Of a stretch of DNA of 64,000 nucleotides, positions 16,545-24,928 are shown piece after piece. The stretch spans positions 1-64,000 of the forward strand of contig JAFOCI010000078.1 in NCBI GenBank assembly GCA_017381365.1, read 5' to 3'. The notes below the pieces were generated by a model that was not told the origin of the DNA, searched no databases, and saw only the letters and a program-made list of their open reading frames with translations. The stretch comes from Treponema sp. Its GTDB lineage: Bacteria > Spirochaetota > Spirochaetia > Treponematales > Treponemataceae. A program made the position numbers and the translations under genes. How positions within the stretch are numbered: the stretch's first letter is position 1; the number at the start of each line of letters is the position of its first letter.

Positions 16545-16593
16545 AAATGGTATCTTAGGGGAGTCTGGTGGAGCTCCCCATTATCACAGAGAT

Positions 16594-17268
16594 TTATTTA
16601 CAAGCAATATAAACATCCATAGTATCACCGTCTGTTTCGAAACATGGAATAACATCCTTTTCTTCATGTTCCCAACCGTTAACTTTCATGTAATCCATTA
16701 AAGTTCGGTAAGCACCGGGAATTGTAACAAAAGGATTTTCAAAAGGACGCTCAATGTGGATTGCCGCGTAATTATGGTCGCCCTGCTGACGGATTTCTAG
16801 CTCTTTGTTTTTAGATACAATTCCTTCTGGCAAAATAAGGGCGGCTGTGTAACCGTGCATGTGGTAAATATTAATCTGCTCTGGAGAAAGAAACGGAAAG
16901 TCCCAGCCGATAACCTTAGGATTTTCAATTTCCCATTCCTTTGCATATTTGAAAACTCTGTCCAAAGCATCATCTTCTGGAGTTGTGCTCAAAACAGTAT
17001 GGGCAATATAACGAAATCCCTTTACCATTTCTATTCGAAGATTTGAATATTTTTCATCCGGAACAGACATTTCATCTCTAAAAAGATTATCCAGCGTACA
17101 GTTGAAGATTTTGCAAAGTTCAAGAGCTTTATCCATTTCCGGCATTGCATCATCAGTTTCCCATTTAGAAACAGTCTGACGGCTCACATTCAATTTTTCT
17201 GACAGACCTTCCTGTGTTAGATTTCTATATAATCTTCGTAAATACTGAAGATTTTTTCCAAAACTCAT
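16594..17268 (-). CDS. XRE-type regulator with GyrI-like effector domain
   Basis: A 224-residue protein. Residues about 5-60 form an HTH_3 domain (LTQEGLSEKLNVSRQTVSKW), and the rest is a GyrI-like small-molecule-binding domain ending CFETDGDTMDVYIACK. GGAGG precedes the ATG on the minus strand. Such proteins sense hydrophobic compounds and control transporters or modifying enzymes. It is transcribed divergently from the DinB-DUF3795 gene. Its C-terminal 20 residues are nearly duplicated at the end of the GNAT at 11191. Confidence 0.88.
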   Translation of the reverse strand: MSFGKNLQYLRRLYRNLTQEGLSEKLNVSRQTVSKWETDDAMPEMDKALELCKIFNCTLDNLFRDEMSVPDEKYSNLRIEMVKGFRYIAHTVLSTTPEDDALDRVFKYAKEWEIENPKVIGWDFPFLSPEQINIYHMHGYTAALILPEGIVSKNKELEIRQQGDHNYAAIHIERPFENPFVTIPGAYRTLMDYMKVNGWEHEEKDVIPCFETDGDTMDVYIACK

Positions 17269-17496
17269 AGAATCAACCTCCTTTTAATGTGGTTATGTTT
17301 GCAACGCGTTGATATAATGAATATAACATACAAATAAAAGTATGACTAACAACCCACAATTGCTTTTTCACAGAACACTGCAACTTGAAGTTGCGGAATA
17401 AAAAGGACAAATAATCACCGGGAATGTGGGGAGAACTTACACGGAAATCTGGATTTCGGTAAAAGCAAAATAAAAAGTGTAGTAAGGAGAACTTAC

Positions 17497-18564
17497 ATGG
17501 ATAAAGACTGGTCAGATAAAAACAAAGAGTTTCAAAAACTGATTTCAAAAGAAGCAACTTTTAAGGATGGAATAAAAGTGCTGCTGGACCTGCGGGACTC
17601 ACTTTTTGAACAGATTACTCAGATTGTAAACAGCTATCCAAAAGATGCCTTCTGGCAGCTTCCTTTCGCAGGAGCCGACGGTTATCACAGTAAGACTTTG
17701 GCTTATTCTATCTGGCACGTCTTTAGAATTGAAGATATTGTCCTTCATACATTGATTTTGAATAATTCTCAAGTTTTAGAAAGAGGGGAGTGGCAGAAAA
17801 AAATCGGAGCGGAAATTATTACAACCGGTAACGAACTTTCAGGTCAGCAGATTGCAGAATTTTCAAAAACCATTGATGTAAAAGTTTTATATGAATATGC
17901 AAAGGCAGTAAAAGAATCTACCGACGAATATTTGAAAGGTCTGGATTTTGTTTCGCTTAAAAAGAAGTTTGCTGATTCAGACAGACAACGGATTGAATCT
18001 TGTGGTGGAGTTAGTTCGGATGAAAAAGCCTGGTGGCTCATTGATTACTGGTGCGCAAAAAATGTAGCAGGACTTTTGAAAATGCCTTTCAGCCGTCACT
18101 GGATTATGCATATTGAAGCAATGCGACGAATCAAAAATAAGCTGTGTAAATTGGCACGAAAAGGTGTAAATCCAGTTGCTTACTGCGGATTTTCATGCAA
18201 CCACTGTTTTTTGAGCCAATGGTGTGGTTCCTGCAGAACGGAATATAACACTTGTTCATTTGCAACCTGTTCTCCAGACGGAGTATGTCCTAACGCAAAA
18301 TGCTGCAAGGAAAAAGGTTTTGACGGCTGCTGGGAATGTTCAGAAATTAAAAGCTGCAAAAAAGGTTTTTACACTCCTGAATGTGACGGTGCAAATGCAG
18401 CTAAAGCTCAGGCATTGTTTGTAGGAAAATACGGAAAAAAAGAATTTCTTAAGATGCAGGAAAAATTTCATGAAAAGTATGAATTTACAAAAACTCAGGA
18501 AATCCTTGGTCAGAATTTAAAAGAAGGTTTGAGAATTTTGGAAGAGATATGCTATAATTCGTAA
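17497..18564 (+). CDS. DinB-like/DUF3795 fusion protein
   Basis: A 355-residue protein. Residues about 20-215 look like a DinB/YfiT four-helix bundle, with histidines in LAYSIWHVFRIED and SRHWIMHIE suited to metal binding. The C-terminal 130 residues form a cysteine-rich DUF3795 module (YCGFSCNHC, WCGSC, CWECSEIKSC, then DGANAAKAQALF). DinB proteins include thiol-dependent transferases; DUF3795 is uncharacterised but probably binds zinc. It stands alone before rubrerythrin and diverges from the XRE-GyrI gene, its possible regulator. Confidence 0.85.
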   Translation: MDKDWSDKNKEFQKLISKEATFKDGIKVLLDLRDSLFEQITQIVNSYPKDAFWQLPFAGADGYHSKTLAYSIWHVFRIEDIVLHTLILNNSQVLERGEWQKKIGAEIITTGNELSGQQIAEFSKTIDVKVLYEYAKAVKESTDEYLKGLDFVSLKKKFADSDRQRIESCGGVSSDEKAWWLIDYWCAKNVAGLLKMPFSRHWIMHIEAMRRIKNKLCKLARKGVNPVAYCGFSCNHCFLSQWCGSCRTEYNTCSFATCSPDGVCPNAKCCKEKGFDGCWECSEIKSCKKGFYTPECDGANAAKAQALFVGKYGKKEFLKMQEKFHEKYEFTKTQEILGQNLKEGLRILEEICYNS

Positions 18565-18622
18565 ATAACACAATGGATTAACGTCAATTGTGAAAAAATA
18601 TTAATATTTTAAGGAATAAACT

Positions 18623-19183
18623 ATGAGTAAGTACGCAGGAACAGAATCAGAAAAAAACATTTTGGCAGCTTTTGCTGGTGAATCACAGGCAAGAAACAAG
18701 TATACATATTTTGCTCAGGTGGCAAAAGATGAAGGTAATGAAAAAATTGCCGACATCTTTACAAAGACTGCCAAAAACGAAGAAAACCATGCAAAAATGT
18801 GGTTGAAAGAACTGGAAGGCATTGGTGATTCAAAAGCTAACCTTACTGCTGCAGCAAACGGTGAAAATTATGAATGGACTGATATGTATGTTAAATTTGC
18901 TGAAACAGCAGAAAAAGAAGGATTCCCTGAATTAGCTGCAAAATTCCGTGCAGTAGCTGCAGTTGAAAAGCGTCATGAAGAACGCTATCGTACATTGTTG
19001 AATGAAGAAGATGCAGCATCAGCTCAGCTTAAAGACAGCTCTGTAAAAATCTGGGAATGTTTAAGCTGTGGACACATTGTAGTAGGACCTGAGGCTCCTG
19101 AATATTGTCCAACTTGTGATGAACATAACGCATATACTCAGGTAACAGAAGAAAATTACGATTTGATCCGTACATGGGGTTAA
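18623..19183 (+). CDS. rbr: Rubrerythrin
   Basis: A 186-residue peroxide-scavenging protein of anaerobes. The ferritin-like domain has ligand motifs [12 protein letters not shown] and EKRHEERY for the diiron site. The C-terminal rubredoxin-like domain has ECLSCGH and CPTCDEH for one iron. It reduces hydrogen peroxide in the cytoplasm using electrons from NAD(P)H-dependent partners. AAGGA precedes the ATG. A structured terminator follows. Confidence 0.95.
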   Translation: MSKYAGTESEKNILAAFAGESQARNKYTYFAQVAKDEGNEKIADIFTKTAKNEENHAKMWLKELEGIGDSKANLTAAANGENYEWTDMYVKFAETAEKEGFPELAAKFRAVAAVEKRHEERYRTLLNEEDAASAQLKDSSVKIWECLSCGHIVVGPEAPEYCPTCDEHNAYTQVTEENYDLIRTWG

Positions 19184-19205
19184 TGATAAATTCAATAAAG
19201 ATAAT

Positions 19206-19289
19206 AACAGCTACAATACTAGCGGTATTAAACAGCCCAGCTTTTAAAGTTGGATTTTGCAATATCGGCAGGCATTGTAGCTGTTTTAT
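19206..19289 (+). terminator. Terminator-like structure after rubrerythrin
   Basis: AACAGCTACAAT (19206-19217) pairs with ATTGTAGCTGTT (19274-19285) around a long loop that contains a smaller AATAC/GTATT hairpin; a short T run follows. The stretch from 19290 to 19496 holds no gene I can support; it may include the lost 5' part of the HlyD-like gene. Confidence 0.5.
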
Positions 19290-19496
19290 CTGTACAGCCA
19301 ACCAAAAAAAGAAACTCTCAACACGGCTCATATAAATGCGGGAACGGGAACGACAAAAAAGCAGTTCTGTTTGAAGTTTACAAATCTTAATAACATGATT
19401 CTCAACGTGAAAATTTGTTGTCTGAAAGAAATAATCTTGAAGAACGGTTACATGGTTTAGAATAACTTTCATTAAGTTACTATAAAAAATAAAAAT

Positions 19497-20243
19497 ATGG
19501 TGAATAAAAGCAATGAAGTTGCTTATACACGTTATGAAAGTTATAGAGCAAATGTTGAAAAACTTTTAATTCAGAAGAAAATTTCATATCAGTCTTTTTT
19601 GGATGAAAAGAATTTACCGGAAAGCTTACGTAACCAAAAGAATATAAAACAGAAAACTCTGGAATATGAATATAATTCAAAGAATTTAGAGAGTTATAGA
19701 GCAGATTTTATAAATTCAATAAATCAAGAGAAAAATGAAGTTGCTTTGGCATTTTCGAAAGTTGTTCAAGAAATTCAAAAGCTAGACAGTCAATATGAAT
19801 TTTTAAAGGTTTATGCACCTGTAGACGGATTTGTACAGGAAATAGCTTCTTTAAATATGAATGATTATCTGGAATCTGGGGCTAACGTTCTGAACATCAT
19901 TCCAAAAGATGAAAGGAATTTTAGGGTAGAAATGCAAATTTCTCCTAAAGATATGGGAAAAATAAAATCTGGCTTAAAGGTAAAATACAGGCTTTCTGCT
20001 TTTCCTTTTTTTGAATACAAAGGTGCGGAAGGAATTATAACGGCAGTGGATCCTGATATACGTTCGGGAAATAATGGATTGCTGTATTATATTGTTTATG
20101 CAGATTTAGACAGGGTAGTTTTTAAGAATAGACATGGAGATTCGTTTCCAGTGCGTTCGGGTTTAGAGACTGATGCAAGAATCGTGTTAGAAACTGAAAG
20201 TATTATTTATTACATCCTTAGAAAAATTGACTTCTTGTATTAG
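19497..20243 (+). pseudogene. HlyD-family secretion adaptor, N-terminally truncated
   Basis: The 248 codons cover the coiled-coil hairpin, the lipoyl half VYAPVDGFVQEIASLN and the C-terminal barrel (MQISPKDMGKIKSG, ending near the usual length). The N-terminal membrane anchor is missing, so it is a broken gene. Such adaptors join inner-membrane ABC exporters, often with a C39 peptidase, to export peptides with double-glycine leaders. It stands at the head of a cluster of such leader proteins, which supports a former dedicated export system; no ABC transporter is in the window. Confidence 0.75.
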
Positions 20244-20283
20244 TGTATATGAAAAAAATATCTATTTTGAGTTTACTTTTTTT

Positions 20284-20421
20284 AAGCTTAGTTATAGTTT
20301 TTATAATAATGAGGGTTTCGAAAAAGGTGAACATTATTATACAAGAACTTTTAGTAATGATTCCAATGCTGGTGCACGGCCAGATAGTCCTGGAACAGTA
20401 CGTTTTATTCCATTGAATTAA
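20284..20421 (+). pseudogene. Tail of a type A double-glycine-leader protein
   Basis: The frame encodes LSYSFYNNEGFEKGEHYYT and ends VRFIPLN, matching the C-terminus of the pseudogene at 21227-22028 (LSYSFYSNEGFEKGEFYD ... VRFIPLN). The upstream part is replaced by the end of the HlyD gene. After a MITE, an LRR type A gene follows. Confidence 0.75.
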
Positions 20422-20430
20422 AAATTAAAT

Positions 20431-20572
20431 GGGGCTGTCCAATAAGTTTGCATTACGGTGGTTGAGTTTATCGAAACCACCACATTTAGTGTAGCAGTCA
20501 TTTCGACGAGTGGTTCCTGAGCCTGTCGAAGGGCTCAATGAACGCTACACTCATTACTTTTGGGACAGCCCC
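20431..20572 (+). mobile_element. MITE-like element, copy 2
   Basis: A 142-bp element bounded by GGGGCTGTCC at 20431 and GGACAGCCCC ending at 20572. It is the reverse complement of 14147-14265 plus about 23 extra internal bases. It has no coding capacity. It inserted between the leader-protein tail and the LRR gene that probably formed a pair. Confidence 0.85.
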
Positions 20573-20587
20573 ATATTTGAAGTAGGT

Positions 20588-21211
20588 ATGAAAAAAATTA
20601 TTATTATATTTCTATATTCTTTGTTTTTTTCTTGTATAGCAGAAAATATAGATCTAAAGTTTGTATGTGAAGATAATGCTGTATATATAAAATCTGTTGC
20701 TGTGGATTCTAAGCAATTAATATTAGTATGTAATGAGTTTAGATTAAAAAAGATTATTAAAGTTGAGGGGTTTGAAGAACTAAAACAATTAGAAGATTTA
20801 TGTTTTTATTTTTATAAGTTTGCTTGCGATTTAGATTTTTTAAATTCTTTAGAAAATCTAAGGTACTTATATTTAATGTCATGGGAAGTTCAAAATTTTG
20901 AATTTATTTCGGAATTAAAAAAACTTGAACGCACTGAATTAGATTTATTTATAAATCAAAATATTGAAAGCTTAGCAGATAAAAAAATTAGTTTAAAAGA
21001 ATTGAAAAATCTTAAAGAATTAACTATTAATGTGTGGTTCAAAGATTGTGGAATTACTCATATACCTCCATTTGTTGATGTGAAAAATCGACCTGTCTTA
21101 AAAATTGATACTACGTATATAAATAAATTGTCAAAAGTTGATTATAAATATGCAAAACAGTATTCAAAAGTAGTTTCTTTAAATCCAAATCCAAAATGGC
21201 CGTTTAATTAG
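20588..21211 (+). CDS. Exported leucine-rich-repeat-like protein, type A (LRR2)
   Basis: A 207-residue protein with a signal peptide (KKIIIIFLYSLFFSCIA); the cysteine at 16 gives a weak lipobox. Repeats such as LEDLCFYFYKF, LENLRYLYLMS and LKNLKELTIN are LRR-like. The C-terminus (FVDVKNRPVL, AKQYSKV) matches LRR3 at 22089 rather than LRR1 and LRR4. The start is the first ATG after the MITE. It lies between a type A leader-protein tail and an almost complete type A pseudogene, consistent with serving as partner to the upstream copy. Confidence 0.72.
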   Translation: MKKIIIIFLYSLFFSCIAENIDLKFVCEDNAVYIKSVAVDSKQLILVCNEFRLKKIIKVEGFEELKQLEDLCFYFYKFACDLDFLNSLENLRYLYLMSWEVQNFEFISELKKLERTELDLFINQNIESLADKKISLKELKNLKELTINVWFKDCGITHIPPFVDVKNRPVLKIDTTYINKLSKVDYKYAKQYSKVVSLNPNPKWPFN

Positions 21212-21226
21212 AATTGGAGGAAAGAG

Positions 21227-22028
21227 ATGAAATTTAAATTAAGCGATTTTGTGGAATTGGACACAAACGGGCTCTTAGTTGTAAATGGGAATTTTATCCT
21301 GCTGGATCTGGTATTTGGACAAATACTAGTGGCATAAGACATCCATTCGGGTATGTGGATCATACAAAAGATAATGAAAACTATCGCCATCTACAGAAAC
21401 CCCACAGACAGTTACTGTAAACGTTTAGGGTGGTGGTACTTGCAGTGGATCTTCAAGTTCTTCTGATCAGGTTACTACAACAGTAACTACAGGGAATGCT
21501 CCGGGAGGAGGATCTCATACTGGCGGTTCAACTGGTACCCCGGCTGGTACAACAGGTGATAATCCAACAAATCCAAGTAATCCTCAAACACCGAATAAAC
21601 CTTCTGATACAACGGCTGATGGACATTTAATTTGTTCAAATCCTAATGATTTTCATTGTGATATCATCGCATGAAATCATGCGGTTGATGCAGGTCTTAA
21701 TCCAAGAGGAAAAGATGGAACAGACTGGGATGCAAATAATAAAACTGTGGATCAGATTTATAATGAGCATTTCGTAGGCTTAGATGTTGACTTTGATGGA
21801 AAACAAGCTGGCAAGATGGGCTACATTCTTTACGACTGAGAAAATGATGGTTCTTATGATCATATCGAATTTGGAATGATAAGTGCAGATGGCCTCAGTT
21901 ATAGTTTTTATAGCAATGAAGGTTTCGAAAAAGGTGAATTTTATGATACGAGGACATTTGAAAAGGACTCGAATGCAGGTGCGTTAAATGGTGATCCTGG
22001 AAAAGTAAGGTTTATACCGCTCAATTAA
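21227..22028 (+). pseudogene. Type A double-glycine-leader protein, decayed
   Basis: GGAGG precedes an ATG at 21227 and a leader LDTNGLLVVNG that has lost its second glycine. A frameshift then moves the reading frame, and an in-frame TAG lies before GGGTCSGSSSSSDQ. A Gly/Ser/Thr/Pro-rich linker follows, then a domain with HCDIIA-stop-NHAVDAG and YDHIEFGMIS, spaced like the Cys and His of NlpC/P60- or CHAP-type hydrolases. A second stop TGA breaks YILYD-ENDG. It ends VRFIPLN. Probably once an exported peptidoglycan- or peptide-cleaving effector; the enzyme assignment is tentative. Confidence 0.7.
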
Positions 22029-22035
22029 AAATAAT

Positions 22036-22075
22036 TGCTGGTGAAGGTGAATTATCTTCACTAGCAGTTTTATCT
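22036..22075 (+). terminator. Terminator after the type A pseudogene
   Basis: TGCTGGTGAAG (22036-22046) pairs with CTTCACTAGCA (22056-22066) with one wobble, followed by GTTTTATC. It separates the pseudogene from LRR3. Confidence 0.6.
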
Positions 22076-22088
22076 GGAGATAATATTT

Positions 22089-22748
22089 ATGAAAAAATTA
22101 TTCTTAGTTTTATTAAGTTTATTCATTTTATTTTCTGTTAAAGCTAAAGAACTGGAATTGCGTAAGATATACGTTGATGGAACGGAAGAAGTTCTTTTGT
22201 TGGATGATAATACTGATACCATTGTTTTATACTCATCGGATGCAAACTCAAAGGAAGTAAAAGATATTATTGGATTAAATCAGTTTAAAAACCTTAAAAT
22301 TTTGGACATTCCAATGCTTCGGTATAATGGTGATTGGCAGTTCTTAGCAGGATTAACAACTGTTAGAATTCTAGGATTTAGTAGTGATTCTGAAAAACTA
22401 AAATCCATTAAATTTTTGGAAAGTTTAACAAGTCTTGAAACTCTTGATTGTAAGTTATTAATTCGCGAAGAATATAAAGATTCTTTCTTGAGTGAAAAGA
22501 TTGATTTGAGGAATTTGAAAAATCTAAAAAATATTTATTATAAATGTCGAATTTGGAAAAATGATTCTTCTGGCTGGTATTATCCCGGGAGAATACCTAA
22601 TTTTATAAATGTAAAGAACAAACCTATTCTTGATTTGAATAATAATGGAATAGAATATTTAACCTCAAGAGAGAAAAAAATGTTAAAACAATATAGTGAA
22701 GTAAATTTTTATTCGAATCCAATTACCAACAATAAAAAGACTAAATGA
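22089..22748 (+). CDS. Exported leucine-rich-repeat-like protein, type A (LRR3)
   Basis: A 219-residue protein with a signal peptide (KKLFLVLLSLFILFSVKA, cleavage before KELEL) and LRR-like strands (FKNLKILDIPML, LTSLETLDCKLL, LKNLKNIYYKC). The C-terminus FINVKNKPIL and LKQYSEV relates it to LRR2. It follows the type A pseudogene. Its stop codon overlaps the ATG of the next leader-protein pseudogene (TGATG at 22746-22750), so the two were translationally coupled. Confidence 0.75.
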   Translation: MKKLFLVLLSLFILFSVKAKELELRKIYVDGTEEVLLLDDNTDTIVLYSSDANSKEVKDIIGLNQFKNLKILDIPMLRYNGDWQFLAGLTTVRILGFSSDSEKLKSIKFLESLTSLETLDCKLLIREEYKDSFLSEKIDLRNLKNLKNIYYKCRIWKNDSSGWYYPGRIPNFINVKNKPILDLNNNGIEYLTSREKKMLKQYSEVNFYSNPITNNKKTK

Positions 22749-22989
22749 TGAAATTTAACTTAAGTGATTTTGTGCAGTTAGACACAAAAGGACTCCTGCC
22801 GTAAACGGAGGATACAACTGTAACGGCTCATCAAACACAACCGTGTATTCAAATTCGTATTACAGCGGAAATTCAGGAGGTGGTGGCAATGACGGAAATG
22901 GAGGCGGTTCAAGTGGCCTTGTATCTGAAAGCAATTGGAGTATAAATGGTACGGCAGTGGAACATTCTGTATATGTTCCATTAAATTAA
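22748..22989 (+). pseudogene. Type B double-glycine-leader peptide, frameshifted
   Basis: The ATG at 22748 begins a leader LDTKGLLP-stop. One missing base near 22799 shifts the frame; restored, it reads AVNGGYNCNGSS, the double-glycine processing site. The mature part would be about 57 residues: Asn/Ser/Gly-rich, ending SNWSINGTAVEHSVYVPLN. It could be a short peptide or an internally deleted larger effector. It precedes LRR4; a related tail precedes LRR1. Confidence 0.7.
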
Positions 22990-23019
22990 AAATTTTAAAA
23001 TATTGAGGTTAGAATTATT

Positions 23020-23643
23020 ATGAAAAAACTCCTTCTATTAATTACATTTTTTATATCATTATTTTCGCTGTTTGCAGAAAAGATAAAGTTTGTTGTTGGT
23101 AGTCAGTCTTCTTTAGTTGAAAGTGGAAATGAACTTTATATTGGATATGGCAGTAAAGTTTCGGATATAATATTTGAAAATGAGAATCCTAATATAAAGA
23201 AGATTGTTATAGAAGGAGCAGCTTTTATTCATGATTATTCATTTATTTCAAAGTGTAAAAAACTTGAAATCCTTGTTTTGAATGATGTAAAGCTTGATAC
23301 TCTGGATTTTCTTGAATCATGTAAAAATTTGAGGATTCTTGCACTAGATTCTGTTTCTTTTAATCAGTTTACAGATTTTAGAAAATTAGAAAGTTTAGAA
23401 TATCTTGGCATGACAAACTGTAATTTAAGCAATTTTAATATTTTAACGGAGCATGCTAGTTCATTAAGATATATAAATTTGACTCACAATAAAATCGTAA
23501 AATTTCCAGTGTTAAACTCAAAAGACAAGGCAATTTACTTTATTTCTGAAAGTGACGTTTTAAAAACTAAAGATAAAAGATTTGTTTTTTCTAATAATTT
23601 GCTGCAAAGGTTACCAAAGGAATATGCCTGTTATTTGCGGTAA
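23020..23643 (+). CDS. Exported leucine-rich-repeat protein, type B (LRR4)
   Basis: A 207-residue protein with a signal peptide (KKLLLLITFFISLFSLFA, cleavage before EKIKF) and five or so SDS22-like repeats (CKKLEILVLNDVKLDTLDFL, CKNLRILALDSVSF, LESLEYLGMTNCNL). Close paralogue of LRR1 at 8706. It should sit in the periplasm or on the surface. It starts 30 bases after the type B leader peptide and is followed by the intact C39-like leader protein. I infer that these LRR proteins bind or neutralise the neighbouring exported proteins. Confidence 0.82.
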   Translation: MKKLLLLITFFISLFSLFAEKIKFVVGSQSSLVESGNELYIGYGSKVSDIIFENENPNIKKIVIEGAAFIHDYSFISKCKKLEILVLNDVKLDTLDFLESCKNLRILALDSVSFNQFTDFRKLESLEYLGMTNCNLSNFNILTEHASSLRYINLTHNKIVKFPVLNSKDKAIYFISESDVLKTKDKRFVFSNNLLQRLPKEYACYLR

Positions 23644-23700
23644 AGAATACAAATAAATTGCCTTATATAAAAAGTATAAAAATCAAAGGAGAAAGAAAAA

Positions 23701-24864
23701 ATGAAATTTAATTTAAGTGATTTTTTACAGCTTGATACAAAAGAATTGCTGGCTGTAAATGGAGGATTTAACTGTAATGGGTCTTCCAATACAACAGTTT
23801 ATCCAAATACGTATTATCCAAGTACTCCTGGAGGGGCAGGAAGTAATTTGCCTTCTTCTTCAAGAGCTGTTGTAGGAAGTTCAATAAGATTAGATGGGAC
23901 AATAAGATATGACTATGATGATGGCAGTCATTTATTCGTCTATCCAGATGGTCAGCGTCAATTTTATCCGGGTAGTGATGGAAAATCAAAAGAAAATAAT
24001 GGAAAAGATGCTTCTTCTAGTTCCGGAGGCGGAAGCTATAGTACGTCAACTTCTAACAATCCAAACGGGCAAGGGCCTTCAACTACTAGTTCAAATCCTG
24101 GCGGAAATCAACATAAAGATACTAAAATTCATAGCGGAGGAGGAACCTGCACTAAAACTGGAGGGCACTCTCCTGTAAATCCAAATCCAACAAATCCAGA
24201 TGATGTTACTAGTGGTGGTGGAACTTGTAGTTCAAAGAATGATACAGATAAAGTTTCTGAAATGTTCGGCCAGATTACAGATGGTAGTTATGCAGATACA
24301 CTTACAATGCAGAAATACAAAAATGAGCCATATAAATATCAGCCAAATCTAGATGAAAAAATGAATGGAGATGGGAATACTTTCTCAATTAAAGGTTGTT
24401 TAATGACTGCGGTTGCAAAAATAGCTTCTGAGGTATCTGGAAAAGAAATTGATCCTTATTTAGATGTAAATCAAAAAATTGATAAGAATAAGGATGGAAA
24501 ACTTTCTGTTGATGAAATCTCTAATGGTTTAAATTCCTTGTTAGATGATTTACTCGGCGATATTTATGACGTTAATGTAAATAATATTGAAAATGTAAAT
24601 TTATCTGATTTGCAAAATAATGTTTCAGAAAATTTATCTACAACAACATATGTTCTAGGTTTTGCTCCTGACTGTTATGGAGGACATTGGGTCGTTCTTG
24701 AAGGTTACAATGTAGATTCTTCTGGAAGAGTAAGTTTTAGTTATGATGGAACAAGTGATAATGATAATGGTAGAAGTTATATACTTGGGACATCAAACCA
24801 GAATACCGGTGAGCAAGTTTACGGTATTTCTAGAATTGAAACTGTTTCGATAACAAGAAAATAA
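23701..24864 (+). CDS. Double-glycine-leader protein with C39-like cysteine-peptidase domain and EF-hand
   Basis: A 387-residue protein. Residues 1-22 form a bacteriocin-type leader ending LDTKELLAVNGG, with cleavage expected after G22. Residues about 23-185 are a Gly/Ser/Asn/Thr-rich linker. The C-terminal domain resembles Peptidase_C39_2: the cysteine is C233 in IKGCLMTAVAKIAS and the histidine H329 in GGHWVVLEGYN, with SFSYDG after it. Between them lies a canonical EF-hand loop, D261 to E272 (DKNKDGKLSVDE). Expected path: export by an ABC transporter with a leader peptidase, then calcium-dependent action outside the cell. GGAGA precedes the ATG. It is the only intact leader protein here; two decayed paralogues lie at 9327 and 25930. 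Confidence 0.8.
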   Translation: MKFNLSDFLQLDTKELLAVNGGFNCNGSSNTTVYPNTYYPSTPGGAGSNLPSSSRAVVGSSIRLDGTIRYDYDDGSHLFVYPDGQRQFYPGSDGKSKENNGKDASSSSGGGSYSTSTSNNPNGQGPSTTSSNPGGNQHKDTKIHSGGGTCTKTGGHSPVNPNPTNPDDVTSGGGTCSSKNDTDKVSEMFGQITDGSYADTLTMQKYKNEPYKYQPNLDEKMNGDGNTFSIKGCLMTAVAKIASEVSGKEIDPYLDVNQKIDKNKDGKLSVDEISNGLNSLLDDLLGDIYDVNVNNIENVNLSDLQNNVSENLSTTTYVLGFAPDCYGGHWVVLEGYNVDSSGRVSFSYDGTSDNDNGRSYILGTSNQNTGEQVYGISRIETVSITRK

Positions 24865-24872
24865 AGTATACA

Positions 24873-24911
24873 TTAAGCTATCTTTAATAATTTTTATTAA
24901 GAATAGCTTAA
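24873..24911. terminator. Hairpin after the C39-like gene
   Basis: TTAAGCTAT (24873-24881) pairs with ATAGCTTAA (24903-24911), extended inside by TTAATAA/TTATTAA pairing. Probably a terminator between the leader protein and the lipoprotein gene. Confidence 0.5.
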
Positions 24912-24928
24912 AAAAATGAAGGTATTAT

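Noticed and set aside
10480-19200. Possible integron cassette array (many small same-strand genes such as GNATs)
   Set aside because: I found no repeated attC-like sites or integrase. The intergenic hairpins differ from gene to gene and are explained by terminators, MITEs and REP-like elements.
21600-21840. TGA codons where tryptophan would fit (also one in hsdS-B), hinting at a changed genetic code
   Set aside because: Many intact genes here end with TGA and use TGG for tryptophan. The TGA codons in question lie in genes with additional frameshifts, so they are ordinary nonsense mutations.
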